From assembly GCA_019358835.1 (NCBI GenBank), contig JAHHIH010000007.1, positions 161,673 to 225,672 on the forward strand: DNA of 64,000 bases. Reading direction: 5' to 3'. The notes beneath the pieces were generated by a model, which searched no databases, was not told where the DNA came from, and saw nothing but the letters and a program-made list of their open reading frames with translations. The number at the start of each line of letters is the position of its first letter. The first letter of the stretch is position 1. Positions 16,637 through 25,777 of this stretch are shown here, piece by piece. The DNA comes from Tildeniella torsiva UHER 1998/13D (GTDB taxonomy: Bacteria > Cyanobacteriota > Cyanobacteriia > Phormidesmidales > Phormidesmidaceae). Position numbers and translations under genes: made by a program.

Positions 16637-17401
16637 ATGACTTTAATTGATTTACAGGGCCGCACGGTGTTGGTGACGGGAGCCTCGCGGGGGATTGGGG
16701 CGGCGATCGCCCGTACGCTGCACGAGGCTGGAGCGGCGGTTATTCTTCACTACAGTCAGGGTGAAGCCGAGACTAAACAGCTCGCCGCTGATCTGGGGCA
16801 TGAACGCACTCACCTGGTGCGCGCCGATTTGGCAGTGCCGGAGGCAGCCCTAGAGTTATGGGAACAGTCCCTAGCCTGGCGAGGTAGCGTGAACGCTGTG
16901 ATCAACAATGCCGCTACTATGCCTGCCGCCTCAATCACCGCAGAGTGGGATCAGTGGACGACGGCCTGGCAAGAGACGCTTCAGGTCAACCTTGTGGCTA
17001 TGGCCGATCTGTGTCGAGAGGCGATTCGCCACTTTCAGGCTCAGGGGGGCGGCACGTTGGTTAACTTGGCGAGTCGGGCGGCGTTTCGGGGGGATGGGCC
17101 AGAGTTTATGGCCTATGCGGCATCGAAGGGCGGGGTGATTGGGCTGACCCGCTCAATCGCGAAGGGGTTTGCGGCGGATGGGGTGCGGGCCTATGCGATC
17201 GCCCCTGGGTTTGTGCGTACCGATCGCATTGAGCAGGTGATGGCGGAGCGGGGGGCGGAGTATGTGACGCGGGATATTCCGATGGGGGCTCCGGCGGAGC
17301 CGCAGGATATTGCTAATTTGGTGGCGTTTTTGGTGGCGGGGTTAGCGCCCCATGCGACGGGGGCGACGTTTGATGTGAATGGGGCATCGTATTTTCACTA
17401 G
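16637..17401 (+). CDS. Short-chain dehydrogenase/reductase
   Basis: A 254-residue classical SDR with a Rossmann NAD(P)-binding loop TGASRGIG (residues 14-21), the NNA motif VINNAATM, and the catalytic pair Tyr160 and Lys164 in YAASKGG. It resembles FabG-like 3-oxoacyl reductases but its substrate cannot be assigned. The ATG at 16637 follows AAGGA and removes 16 uncharacteristic residues from the longest frame. It is divergent from the hli genes. Confidence 0.85.
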   Translation: MTLIDLQGRTVLVTGASRGIGAAIARTLHEAGAAVILHYSQGEAETKQLAADLGHERTHLVRADLAVPEAALELWEQSLAWRGSVNAVINNAATMPAASITAEWDQWTTAWQETLQVNLVAMADLCREAIRHFQAQGGGTLVNLASRAAFRGDGPEFMAYAASKGGVIGLTRSIAKGFAADGVRAYAIAPGFVRTDRIEQVMAERGAEYVTRDIPMGAPAEPQDIANLVAFLVAGLAPHATGATFDVNGASYFH

Positions 17402-17714
17402 AGAACCGCAATAGATTGCTCCCCTCGCCCTCTGGGAGAGGGGCTGGGGGTGAGGGCAGGTTTTCTCGGCTAAAAATCTGGGCTTGCGGCGCACAATTGG
17501 GGTCAAAGCCAGATCTGCTTCCGGGGCCATTTTGCTGGCCCCAGACCCCCGTCAACAAGGACGTTCCGTCGTCCTTGACCTCACGGAAAGGATGGGCCGA
17601 TCATCGGTTTAAACTTCCATCTTGCAAATTGGCCTGTGGGCGACATTCACCGCTAACTTCCCCAATCCCTCACCTTCCTCATCTCCTTACCTTCCTCACC
17701 AACCCGTCCACTCC
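17402..17714. other. Repeat-bearing intergenic region
   Basis: This 313-bp convergent spacer holds a CTCCCCTCGCCCTCTGGGAG / AGGGGCTGGGGGTGAGGG segment (17419-17458), a widespread bacterial intergenic repeat type. It ends in a C/T-rich tract (about 17640-17715) that abuts, and partly codes for, the end of the downstream amidohydrolase. No gene is seen. Confidence 0.5.
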
Positions 17715-18953
17715 CTACTCTTTACTCCACTTCACCTCTGGAGGCTTCGTCTGCACCAGCAGCTTCCCGCGCGAAAACACGTGGGTGACGGTAGCGCGGC
17801 GACGGATTGCATCGTAGGGGCTGTCGGCATCGAGAACGATGAGGTTGGCGGGTTTGCCGACTGCGAGGCCGTAGGAGTCTTGTAGAGCTAGGGTTTGAGC
17901 GCCGTTGGTGGTGATCATGTCGTAGCAGGCGGCGATTTCGTCTTGGCCGGTCATTTGGCAGACGTGGACGGCCATGGAAGCGACATCGAGCATATTGCCG
18001 GTGCCCAGGTTGTACCAGGGGTCTTGCACGCAGTCGTGGCCGAGGCTGACGTTGAGGCCCTGCTGCCAGAGTTCTTTAACGCGGGTGACGCCGCGCCGTT
18101 TGGGGTAGGTGTCGGTGCGGCCCTGGAGGGTGATGTTGATCAGCGGGTTGGCGATGAAGTTGATGTTGGAGCGGGCCAGCAGACCCATGAGCTTGAAGGC
18201 GTAGGCGTTGTTATAGCTGGCAAAGGCAGTGGTGTGGCTGGCGGTGACGCGGGAACCAAGACCCGATCGCAGGGCGCAGGCGGCGACCACTTCTAAAAAG
18301 CGCGACTGGTCGTCGTCGATTTCGTCGCAGTGGATGTCGATCAGGCGATCGTACTGCTGGGCCAGCTCAAAGATGCGGTGCACCGACTGCACACCGTCTT
18401 CGCGGGTCATCTCGTAGTGGGGAATGCCGCCAACGGCGTCGGCCCCCAGCTTCAGGGCTTCTTCCATCAGGTCAAGGTTGCCGGGGCTGCCGTAGAGGCC
18501 GTCTTGGGGAAAGGCAACGACTTGTACGGTGATCCAGTCTTTGACGGCGTCGCGGACTTCGAGCAGGGCTTTAAGGGCGGTGAGGCTGGTTTCGCTGACG
18601 TCGGCATGGCTGCGGACAAAGAGCACTCCCTGCTGGGCCTGGAGCTTGAGGGTGGCGATCGCCCGCGCTTTGACATCCTCTAGGGTGAGGGACTGTTTGC
18701 GATCGCGCCAGATTTCAATGCCCTCAAACAGGGTGCCGCTCTGGTTCCAGCGGGGCTGACCGGCAGTGAGCGCTGAGTCGAGGTGAATGTGCGATTCCAC
18801 AAAGGGCGGGCTCACTAGCTTGCCGCCCAGGGCAATCTCTTGGGGGGCGGCAATGGGTAGGTGGGGTTCCACGGCCTGAATGCGGCCATCTTTGAGGCCA
18901 ATCTCGACCGTCTCGCCGCTGGGCAACTTACCGTCCCGCAAAATAATGTCCAT
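17715..18953 (-). CDS. codA: Cytosine deaminase-like amidohydrolase
   Basis: A 412-residue metal-dependent amidohydrolase close to bacterial cytosine deaminase, which converts cytosine to uracil in pyrimidine salvage. Metal-binding and catalytic blocks are ESHIHLDSALTAG (HxH near residue 55), DIHCDEIDDDQSRF, ASHTTAFASYNNAYA and LGHDCVQDPW. The frame is open to 19043, but the ATG at 18951-18953 (MDIILRDGKLPSGE) fits the family start. Related isocytosine or creatinine deaminases cannot be fully excluded. The last residues derive from a C/T-rich repeat tract. Confidence 0.85.
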   Translation of the reverse strand: MDIILRDGKLPSGETVEIGLKDGRIQAVEPHLPIAAPQEIALGGKLVSPPFVESHIHLDSALTAGQPRWNQSGTLFEGIEIWRDRKQSLTLEDVKARAIATLKLQAQQGVLFVRSHADVSETSLTALKALLEVRDAVKDWITVQVVAFPQDGLYGSPGNLDLMEEALKLGADAVGGIPHYEMTREDGVQSVHRIFELAQQYDRLIDIHCDEIDDDQSRFLEVVAACALRSGLGSRVTASHTTAFASYNNAYAFKLMGLLARSNINFIANPLINITLQGRTDTYPKRRGVTRVKELWQQGLNVSLGHDCVQDPWYNLGTGNMLDVASMAVHVCQMTGQDEIAACYDMITTNGAQTLALQDSYGLAVGKPANLIVLDADSPYDAIRRRATVTHVFSRGKLLVQTKPPEVKWSKE

Positions 18954-19045
18954 GGCTGCTTCCTTCGGTGCGTTGCCCCCTATTGTTATGGCGACTATAC
19001 CAACTCCATCCCGGATAGCGATAGCCTGGCGCGTGATCCCCAAGT

Positions 19046-19084
19046 AAAAATCCCCGACGCTGCCTGTAGGGCAAGGTCGGGGAT
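19046..19084 (-). terminator. Intrinsic terminator of the zinc-ribbon gene
   Basis: The 9-bp perfect arms ATCCCCGAC (19050-19058) and GTCGGGGAT (19076-19084) are followed on the minus strand by five T residues. It is positioned downstream of the minus-strand gene 19151-19339 and just before codA, so it separates the two transcripts. Confidence 0.85.
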
Positions 19085-19150
19085 AGCGGTTTTCAAGGGC
19101 CTAGGAGGGAAGAACCCCAGGCTGATGCCGGTCGATTGGTCGAGCCTACG

Positions 19151-19339
19151 CTAGCAAGCTGAAGCGGCAAATAAACCCGGCGCGTGGGCCTCAATTACGT
19201 TGCCAGTGCGGGCACAGGTAATCATGAGGTAGTCGCAGGCGGCGCACTGGGTTCGCACCAGCTGGTCGGGGGTGATGTGGTGCCTTTCAGCTAGATGTCC
19301 ACAGTTGGGGCAATGTACTTGTTGAGAATGACCAATCAT
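19151..19339 (-). CDS. Small zinc-ribbon-like protein
   Basis: A 62-residue protein with two CxxC knuckles, Cys10/Cys13 (CPNCGHLAERH) and Cys32/Cys35 (CAACDYLMITC), followed by ARTGNVIEAHAPG. It resembles a short conserved cyanobacterial protein of unknown role and probably binds zinc. The frame continues upstream, but the first family-like Met is at 19337-19339. It has its own terminator downstream and an inverted repeat (19409-19442) upstream. Confidence 0.7.
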   Translation of the reverse strand: MIGHSQQVHCPNCGHLAERHHITPDQLVRTQCAACDYLMITCARTGNVIEAHAPGLFAASAC

Positions 19340-19408
19340 TTTGTGACTCCGGCAGCTTTTTGCAGAATAAGTAAGGGATATTATTTGGAGGCTAGTCTTG
19401 TTAAAAAT

Positions 19409-19442
19409 AATTCTCGCAATGGACAAATGCACTGCGAGAATT
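19409..19442. promoter_or_regulatory. Inverted repeat upstream of the zinc-ribbon gene
   Basis: Perfect 10-bp arms AATTCTCGCA (19409-19418) and TGCGAGAATT (19433-19442) are separated by 14 nt and lie 70-103 bp before the ATG. It could be a repressor site, or a hairpin in a divergent transcript. The rest of the 496-bp region 19340-19835 shows no gene. Confidence 0.45.
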
Positions 19443-19835
19443 ACCTGGGCGATACTCAAAAATCGCAAGCCAAAATCTTGTCTTCCCTGTGTTTATTATC
19501 ACCTCGTTTTTTTTGAGGCGCAACTTTATTTTATAAATCCTTAATCTTGGGATCAAGCCCAGGGCAATGATCCCCGCCTTTAGATAGAGCAGACAGGCTT
19601 GAGATTGATGCCACGGTTTGCAGCCCTAAGTTGACGAATAGTGATGGTCTGGTGTGGGTATCTAACAATCTATGGGTGTGGATCCCTGCCTTTTTGCTCC
19701 AATTTTGGGGATCGCTAATTTTTCTAGAGTCATTGTGATTAGGTTCGCAGTGAAGAAGATAAGTTTTTCATGCTTGATGTGACGCTATAGTCCATCTGTG
19801 CTTCGATACGGTTTCCGTTCAATTCTCGATGGGCT

Positions 19836-20699
<864 letters not shown>

Positions 20700-20752
20700 G
20701 TGGGGAGGGTGGGGTAGGTGAAAGTCTAAAATTCTTGATCCCCCCATCACCC

Positions 20753-22570
20753 TCACCTCCCCAAACTCTGCCGGGCACGCTGGCGCAGTTCCTTGGCTGG
20801 GGCATAGTCGGGGTCAATCTGCAGGGCTTTCTCTAGGGCGACAATCGCCTGGTCGTAGCGCTGGAGAGACCAGGTGGCTTCGCCGCGTACGGTCCAGGCC
20901 TCGGCTGACTCGCGGTTGCGGGCGATCGCCTGGTCGATGGCGGCGATCGCCTCGGCGGAGCGCCCCAGCTTTTGCAGCACGCGACCCCGATCCAGCCAGG
21001 CCTCAAACATGGCTGGCATCAGGCGATTGGTGCTCTCGTACAGCGCTAGGGCAGCCAGCAGCTTTCCCTGCTGTTCTTCGGCGTTGCCCTTGCTGCGTAC
21101 GGCCTCAGGGTAATAGGTGCTGTAGGCAAGGGCATCGTCGCAGGCGGCAATGGCCTCTAGGGGGCGTTTGAGGGCAATCAGGGCTCGGCAGCGCCCGAGG
21201 TAGGCGGGTGCGTAGTCTGCCTGGCTCTCGACGGCTTCGTTGTAAGTAACCAAGGCGTCGGGGTAGCGGCCCTGGTGGCGCAGGCGATCGCCCTGGCGAG
21301 TCAAGTAGGCGGCTTTTTCCTCGGGGGGCAGCAGCAGGCCAAAATCGGTGGTTAGGGTGGGAATGGCCGCTGCTTGAAACGGCACGACAGCCCCTGGATT
21401 GGGCTCAAAGGCAATGGTCATACCGCTGCGCCAAAGCACTAAGAGGCTGAGCGTTCCCAACAGGCTGCCGACGACCATCGCTCGACGGCGGCTAGAGGGG
21501 TTTAGCTCCTCCACCGCAGGCTCTGAGGGCGTTAGCGGCACCGCGCCATTGCTGCCGTAGGCCAAATCGACCGGAAACAGAGAGGTAGAGTCTTGATCGT
21601 CGGCAAAGGCCGTGGGCTCTGAGGTCTCGCTCGGGCCGATGTCGGTGTCGGTGTCGTCATCGGGGAAGGTTGGCCCGCGCCCATTGGCTCCCTTCATCCA
21701 GGTTTGGTAGATTTGGCTGCCCACCAGCCCGTGGAGGGGGTTGGGCAGGTTTTGCAGGGCTTCGAGGGCCTCTTGTGCGGTGGGGTAGCGATCGCGAAAG
21801 TCGTAGCGCACCATTTTGTCGAGCACCGCCGCCAGCGACGACGACACCGTCGGGGCGTGCTGACGCCAGGCTAGCTCGCTAGTAACTGGGTCTTCTTCTA
21901 TCTTTTGGGGATGAATGCCGGTCAATGCCCGAATACCGAGAATTCCTACGGCATACACGTCGCTGCTAAAGCGCGGCTTGCCCGCATACTGCTCGTTGGG
22001 CATATAGCCATGGGTGCCAATGGCCACGGTGATGTTGGTGGCCCCGGTTTCGGCATCGAGTAGGGGAGACGAAGTCACCTGCTTAACCGCCCCGAAGTCG
22101 ATCAGTACCAGCTTGCCATCGCGGTGGCGGCGAATTAGATTGGAGGGCTTAATGTCGCGGTGAATCACCTGCTGGCGGTGCACAAAGGAGAGAATCTCCA
22201 GCACCTCTTGCAGCAGCAGTATCACCCGCGTTTCTGACCAGGGCTTGCCCTCTTCGACCTGACGGTTGAGGCGACTGCCCTCAATGTATTCCTGCGCTAG
22301 GTAAAACTCCTGCCCCTCTTCAAAGTGGGCCATCAGCGACGGAATTTGGGGATGGTTGCCCAGCTGATAGAGCACCCGCGCCTCGGTGTCGAACAGCCGC
22401 CGCGCCATGTCGAGGGTGCCTGTATCCTTGTCCTGCACCTTGAGCTGCTTGATCACACATCGCGGGTGGTTCGGCAGGTGAATATCGGTCACCAAAAAGG
22501 TGCGGCTGAACCCCCCTGACCCCAGCCGCCGGACAACTTGGTACCGTCCTCCCAATAGTGTTTGCTCCAT
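20753..22570 (-). CDS. Membrane-anchored Ser/Thr protein kinase with TPR domain
   Basis: A 605-residue Hanks-type kinase. The Gly-rich loop is LGSGGFSRTF (16-25), the ATP-binding Lys is Lys41, the catalytic loop is VIHRDIKPSNLIRR (about 137-150), and the metal loop is DFGAVKQV. An acidic linker (about 295-360) leads to a membrane segment (about 367-387, VVGSLLGTLSLLVLW). At least four TPR units follow (about 425-600), predicted on the far side of the membrane for protein interaction. This kinase-TM-TPR order is common in cyanobacteria (SpkB/SpkC-like classes). Targets cannot be inferred. Confidence 0.9.
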   Translation of the reverse strand: MEQTLLGGRYQVVRRLGSGGFSRTFLVTDIHLPNHPRCVIKQLKVQDKDTGTLDMARRLFDTEARVLYQLGNHPQIPSLMAHFEEGQEFYLAQEYIEGSRLNRQVEEGKPWSETRVILLLQEVLEILSFVHRQQVIHRDIKPSNLIRRHRDGKLVLIDFGAVKQVTSSPLLDAETGATNITVAIGTHGYMPNEQYAGKPRFSSDVYAVGILGIRALTGIHPQKIEEDPVTSELAWRQHAPTVSSSLAAVLDKMVRYDFRDRYPTAQEALEALQNLPNPLHGLVGSQIYQTWMKGANGRGPTFPDDDTDTDIGPSETSEPTAFADDQDSTSLFPVDLAYGSNGAVPLTPSEPAVEELNPSSRRRAMVVGSLLGTLSLLVLWRSGMTIAFEPNPGAVVPFQAAAIPTLTTDFGLLLPPEEKAAYLTRQGDRLRHQGRYPDALVTYNEAVESQADYAPAYLGRCRALIALKRPLEAIAACDDALAYSTYYPEAVRSKGNAEEQQGKLLAALALYESTNRLMPAMFEAWLDRGRVLQKLGRSAEAIAAIDQAIARNRESAEAWTVRGEATWSLQRYDQAIVALEKALQIDPDYAPAKELRQRARQSLGR

Positions 22571-22699
22571 GCTGCCCAGAATATCTTTGTCAGCCTGGCC
22601 ATTTAACCACAGCTCTACACCGGCCCCCAGTGCCTGAGGGGATATCCACTAGTGGCCTGGTTGCCGACGGGCGATTATAGAGCTGCCACCGACCTAAGC

Positions 22700-22794
22700 A
22701 TATCCCAACTAAAAAACAGCCTTTCCAAGGACGCGAACCCGGCCTGTTGAGCCGGTCGCGGTGAGATCCCGGACAAGTATTGAGTTGGAACACT
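22700..22794. repeat. 95-bp structured dispersed element, copy 1
   Basis: This element is related to 51802-51896: equal length and roughly four in five bases identical by eye. Shared landmarks are ATATCCCAACT at one end, CCTTTCCAAGGAC, an internal GC hairpin (CCGGC-N7-GCCGG here), GCCGGTCGC, and TATTGAGTTG-AACACT at the other end. The two ends pair (CCAACT with AGTTGG). It could be a non-coding RNA gene or a small non-autonomous mobile repeat. Confidence 0.65.
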
Positions 22795-22980
22795 CTAATA
22801 TAAACGTTGGCTCTTGGCCCCTAGGTCAGGGGGTGAAGTCGAACTGTTGATGTCAAATCGCACCACCGATGCACCAGTTTTTAGTGTAGGGCCTGAAGGT
22901 CTTCCCTGAACTGACGCCGACGGGCAACCCCCGGTGGTCTTACACATCCTTTACAGCACTTTATCTTAAGTTTCTAAAGC

Positions 22981-23030
22981 TGTGGTTTCGTTTTGGGGGC
23001 GCAAGAGCGATCCCCCAGGACGAAACCACA
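22981..23030. other. Long hairpin upstream of the GGDEF-EAL gene
   Basis: The 11-bp arms TGTGGTTTCGT (22981-22991) and ACGAAACCACA (23020-23030) enclose a second perfect stem, GGGGG (22995-22999) with CCCCC (23012-23016). The structure lies 98 bp before the ATG. It is a possible terminator of an upstream RNA or a 5'-UTR control structure; ATTTT follows soon after. Confidence 0.5.
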
Positions 23031-23127
23031 CCACGATTTTGGGCAAGCTAAATCTATCGCTGCGATCGCCCCCGTTGAGGGGTTGGCTCTATGCTTTTGA
23101 TACCTCCGTTTCGTTACCCCTGACCCT

Positions 23128-24870
23128 ATGTCACAGCCCTCTTGCCCAGATGCCGAGATGTACCGGGCCGTGCTGAGCGCCCTGCCGGACGCCGTTGTGG
23201 TAGCTGACTCAGCCGGGGCACTGCTGTTCTGTAATGCGGCGGCTGAGGCTCTGCTGCCAGGGGGGATTGGCGGGATTGGCGGGATTGGCGGGATTGGCGA
23301 CCATTCAGATTATCAGGTGCTCGATCAGCAGTATCGGCCCCTTGCCCCCTCTGACCTGCCCCTAGGCCGAGTGCTTGCGGGCCAGTGCCTGCACAACAAA
23401 GAATTGATCCTGGCTGTGGGGTCGCCGCCTAAAACCCGCTGGGTGGTCTGTAGCGGTGGCCCCTGGGCAGGCGGTGCGCTGCTGACCCTGCGAGATATCT
23501 CCGCTGCCAAGCAGCAGGAAGCCAGTCTATTGCAGCAGGCCTTTTACGACCCCCTTACCGGGCTGCCCAATCGCCATCTGTTTATAGATCGCCTTGGCCA
23601 GGCTCTGGCCCGCGCCCACGATGAGCCCCAGAACATCATGGCGCTGCTGGTTATCGATCTAGAGCGGTTCAAGATTATTAACGACAATCTGGGGCACAAA
23701 GTCGGGGATGAAATGCTGGTCGAGCTGGGAGCTCGTCTTCTGTCCCAATCCCTCCCTGAGTACACCGTGGCGCGTCTGGGCGGAGACGAGTTTGCCATTT
23801 TGGTCGAAGACTTAGACAGTCGCGCCAGCGCCATTGACCTAGCGGAAAAGATCTATGCGATCGTTCAACAACCCTTTTTGCTTCAGCAGCAGCAGGTCTA
23901 TGCCAGCGCCAGCATTGGCGTAGCTCTGGGGCCTGCGGCTTACCAAAATGCGGCTGACTGGTTGCGAGATGCCGACATTGCCATGTACCAGGTGAAAGCC
24001 CGCCCCGACCAAGGCTGGCACGTGTTTGACAGCTCGCTGCGGGTGCAGCAAGACCTGCGGGTGCAAACCGAAATCGACCTGCGCCAGGCGATCGATCGCG
24101 GCGAGCTACGGCTGCACTACCAGCCCATTGTCACCATCAGCAATGAGGAAATCTGCGGTTTTGAGGCCCTGGTGCGGTGGCAGCATCCGACCCGAGGGCT
24201 GCTGCTGCCGGGGGAGTTTATTCATATTGCCGAGGCCAGCGGGCTGATTATTCCTTTGGGGTGGTGGGTGCTGGCCGAAGCATGCCGGCAGATGCAGGTG
24301 TGGACTGAGCAATACCCCGCCATGGCCGAGTTTACGGTCAGCGTCAATATGTCGAGCAAGCAGTTTTCGCAGCAGCACATCGTCGAAAGAATTCAGCAGA
24401 TTTTAGACGAAACCGGCTTTGTGGCCAATCGGCTCAAAATTGAGCTGACCGAAGGGGTGCTAATCGACCATTCAGACAGCATCATCGCTACTCTGGAGCA
24501 GATCAAGGCTCTGGGCATCAAGCTGCTGGTGGATGACTTTGGCACCGGCTATTCCTCCCTGAGCTACCTGCATCGCTTTCCCTTCGACTGCCTCAAGATC
24601 GATCGCTCCTTTATTGAGAACGCCGACCAAGACTTTGAAAAGCTGGAGATTTTGCAGTCGGTGGTGCGCCTCGCCTGGAATCTAGGCCTTGACGTGGTAG
24701 CTGAGGGGGTGGAAACGCCGCGCCACCACGCCCAGCTCAAAGCGCTGCGCTGTGAGTTAGGCCAGGGATATTTGTTTTCGCGTCCCCTAGCGCCCGCTGC
24801 CGTCGAGGCTATGATGACGGAGAAAACTACCCCGCTGAGCGATCTTCCTGCGGTTACTCAACCCACGTAG
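23128..24870 (+). CDS. PAS-GGDEF-EAL cyclic-di-GMP protein
   Basis: A 580-residue signalling protein. An N-terminal PAS-like sensor (about 10-125) contains four in-frame copies of a 9-bp repeat. The diguanylate cyclase domain (about 135-300) has an intact LGGDEFAIL at about 218-226. The phosphodiesterase domain (about 310-565) keeps EALVRW, the DDFGTGYSSLSYL loop, KIDRSFI and EGVET. Both domains look catalytically complete, so it could make or break c-di-GMP; the net activity is not predictable. It is cytosolic, with no membrane segment visible. Confidence 0.92.
   Translation: MSQPSCPDAEMYRAVLSALPDAVVVADSAGALLFCNAAAEALLPGGIGGIGGIGGIGDHSDYQVLDQQYRPLAPSDLPLGRVLAGQCLHNKELILAVGSPPKTRWVVCSGGPWAGGALLTLRDISAAKQQEASLLQQAFYDPLTGLPNRHLFIDRLGQALARAHDEPQNIMALLVIDLERFKIINDNLGHKVGDEMLVELGARLLSQSLPEYTVARLGGDEFAILVEDLDSRASAIDLAEKIYAIVQQPFLLQQQQVYASASIGVALGPAAYQNAADWLRDADIAMYQVKARPDQGWHVFDSSLRVQQDLRVQTEIDLRQAIDRGELRLHYQPIVTISNEEICGFEALVRWQHPTRGLLLPGEFIHIAEASGLIIPLGWWVLAEACRQMQVWTEQYPAMAEFTVSVNMSSKQFSQQHIVERIQQILDETGFVANRLKIELTEGVLIDHSDSIIATLEQIKALGIKLLVDDFGTGYSSLSYLHRFPFDCLKIDRSFIENADQDFEKLEILQSVVRLAWNLGLDVVAEGVETPRHHAQLKALRCELGQGYLFSRPLAPAAVEAMMTEKTTPLSDLPAVTQPT
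23263..23298 (+). repeat. Four tandem copies of GGGATTGGC
   Basis: Four exact 9-bp units at 23263-23271, 23272-23280, 23281-23289 and 23290-23298 encode a Gly-Ile-Gly-Gly repeat inside the PAS-like region. Unit-number change would keep the reading frame. Confidence 0.9.
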
Positions 24871-24910
24871 TGAAGTCCTGCGGCGAAAGGGTGTCGCTAC
24901 TGCTGCTGCC

Positions 24911-25282
24911 ATGCTGATTCGTAAACTGCTCGACTGCCCCGAATTTGTGGCCGGTGACGGCACCCAGCTGCGAGAGCTGCTGCACCCCGACAAGCAAGAC
25001 CTGGCCCTGCGCTACAGTCTGGCCCACGCCACGGTGCCGGTGGGGCAGGTGTCTACCCCCCATGCGCTGACCACCTCCGAGGTGTACTACATTCTGGCCG
25101 GGCGGGGGGACATGTCCATCGACGGTGAGACTCAATCCGTCGAGCCGGGGGATGCGGTGTATATTCCGCCCCAGGCCCGCCAGTACATCCGCAATACAGG
25201 GGATATCCCGCTGGTATTCATTTGCCTGGTGGATCCTGCCTGGCGCAAGGAAGATGAGACGGTGTTTGAGGCGGCTGAGTAG
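24911..25282 (+). CDS. Cupin domain protein
   Basis: A 123-residue single-domain cupin. Conserved beta-barrel segments are visible: HALTTSEVYYILAGRGDMSIDG (first cupin motif, His/Glu metal ligands) and PGDAVYIPPQARQYIRNTG (second motif). Such proteins are metal-dependent isomerases, dioxygenases or sugar-binding proteins; the substrate here is unknown. It follows the GGDEF-EAL gene by 40 bp on the same strand, so co-transcription is likely. Confidence 0.85.
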   Translation: MLIRKLLDCPEFVAGDGTQLRELLHPDKQDLALRYSLAHATVPVGQVSTPHALTTSEVYYILAGRGDMSIDGETQSVEPGDAVYIPPQARQYIRNTGDIPLVFICLVDPAWRKEDETVFEAAE

Positions 25283-25483
25283 CTAGCGCTTTGGCCTCAG
25301 ACGTAGCGTGTTCCAGACTGTGTGGGATGTCCAGAAGCCTTGAACCCTCTGCCACAGGCTGCGGCGGGGTGATTGCAGGCTACAGCGTTTGAGCTGCCCC
25401 AGCAGTTTGGCTAGGGCGGCGTCCCCCACTGCTAGCTGGGCGGCTAGGCAGTGGGGTTTGTTTTGGCAAGAGGTACACAACAT
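25283..25483 (-). CDS. Small hypothetical protein with CxxC-x5-C motif
   Basis: A 66-codon frame beginning MLCTSCQNKPHCLAAQLAVG and ending in an Arg-rich tail. The CTSCQNKPHC motif suggests metal binding. A longer frame up to 25675 lacks coding character. No family is recognised. It converges with the cupin gene, its stop directly abutting. The call is weak: it may be a real small gene or chance. Confidence 0.35.
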   Translation of the reverse strand: MLCTSCQNKPHCLAAQLAVGDAALAKLLGQLKRCSLQSPRRSLWQRVQGFWTSHTVWNTLRLRPKR

Positions 25484-25777
25484 GAGAACTTGAGTCTCAC
25501 TGGACTCGAATACAGAACTTGGCGGGACAGTGTCAGCGGTGGCTGGGTCGTCTAACCTTGACCATCTATATTTTGCGCTGCCAAAAATAAAAGCTGTTCG
25601 CGATGAGCTGAATCCAGTCTGAAAGTTGGCGATCGCCCCCCCGCTCCCCACCAGCTCAATTTCTGACCAGTTCATTTTCTGGAAGGGCGAATGTTAAGGC
25701 CCATAAGCTTTAGGGCTAGCCTTAGACCAGGCTGCGGTAGGATTACCGCAAGCTTTTCTAAACTTTTGGTGGCCGCT

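Larger units (their letters stand above)
22571..23127. other. 557-bp divergent intergenic region with structured elements
   Basis: It lies between the kinase gene (minus) and the GGDEF-EAL gene (plus). It contains the 95-bp dispersed element (22700-22794), the 50-bp hairpin (22981-23030), a HIP1 octamer near 23063 and a small palindrome CCACTAGTGG near 22645. No protein-coding gene is evident. Confidence 0.6.
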
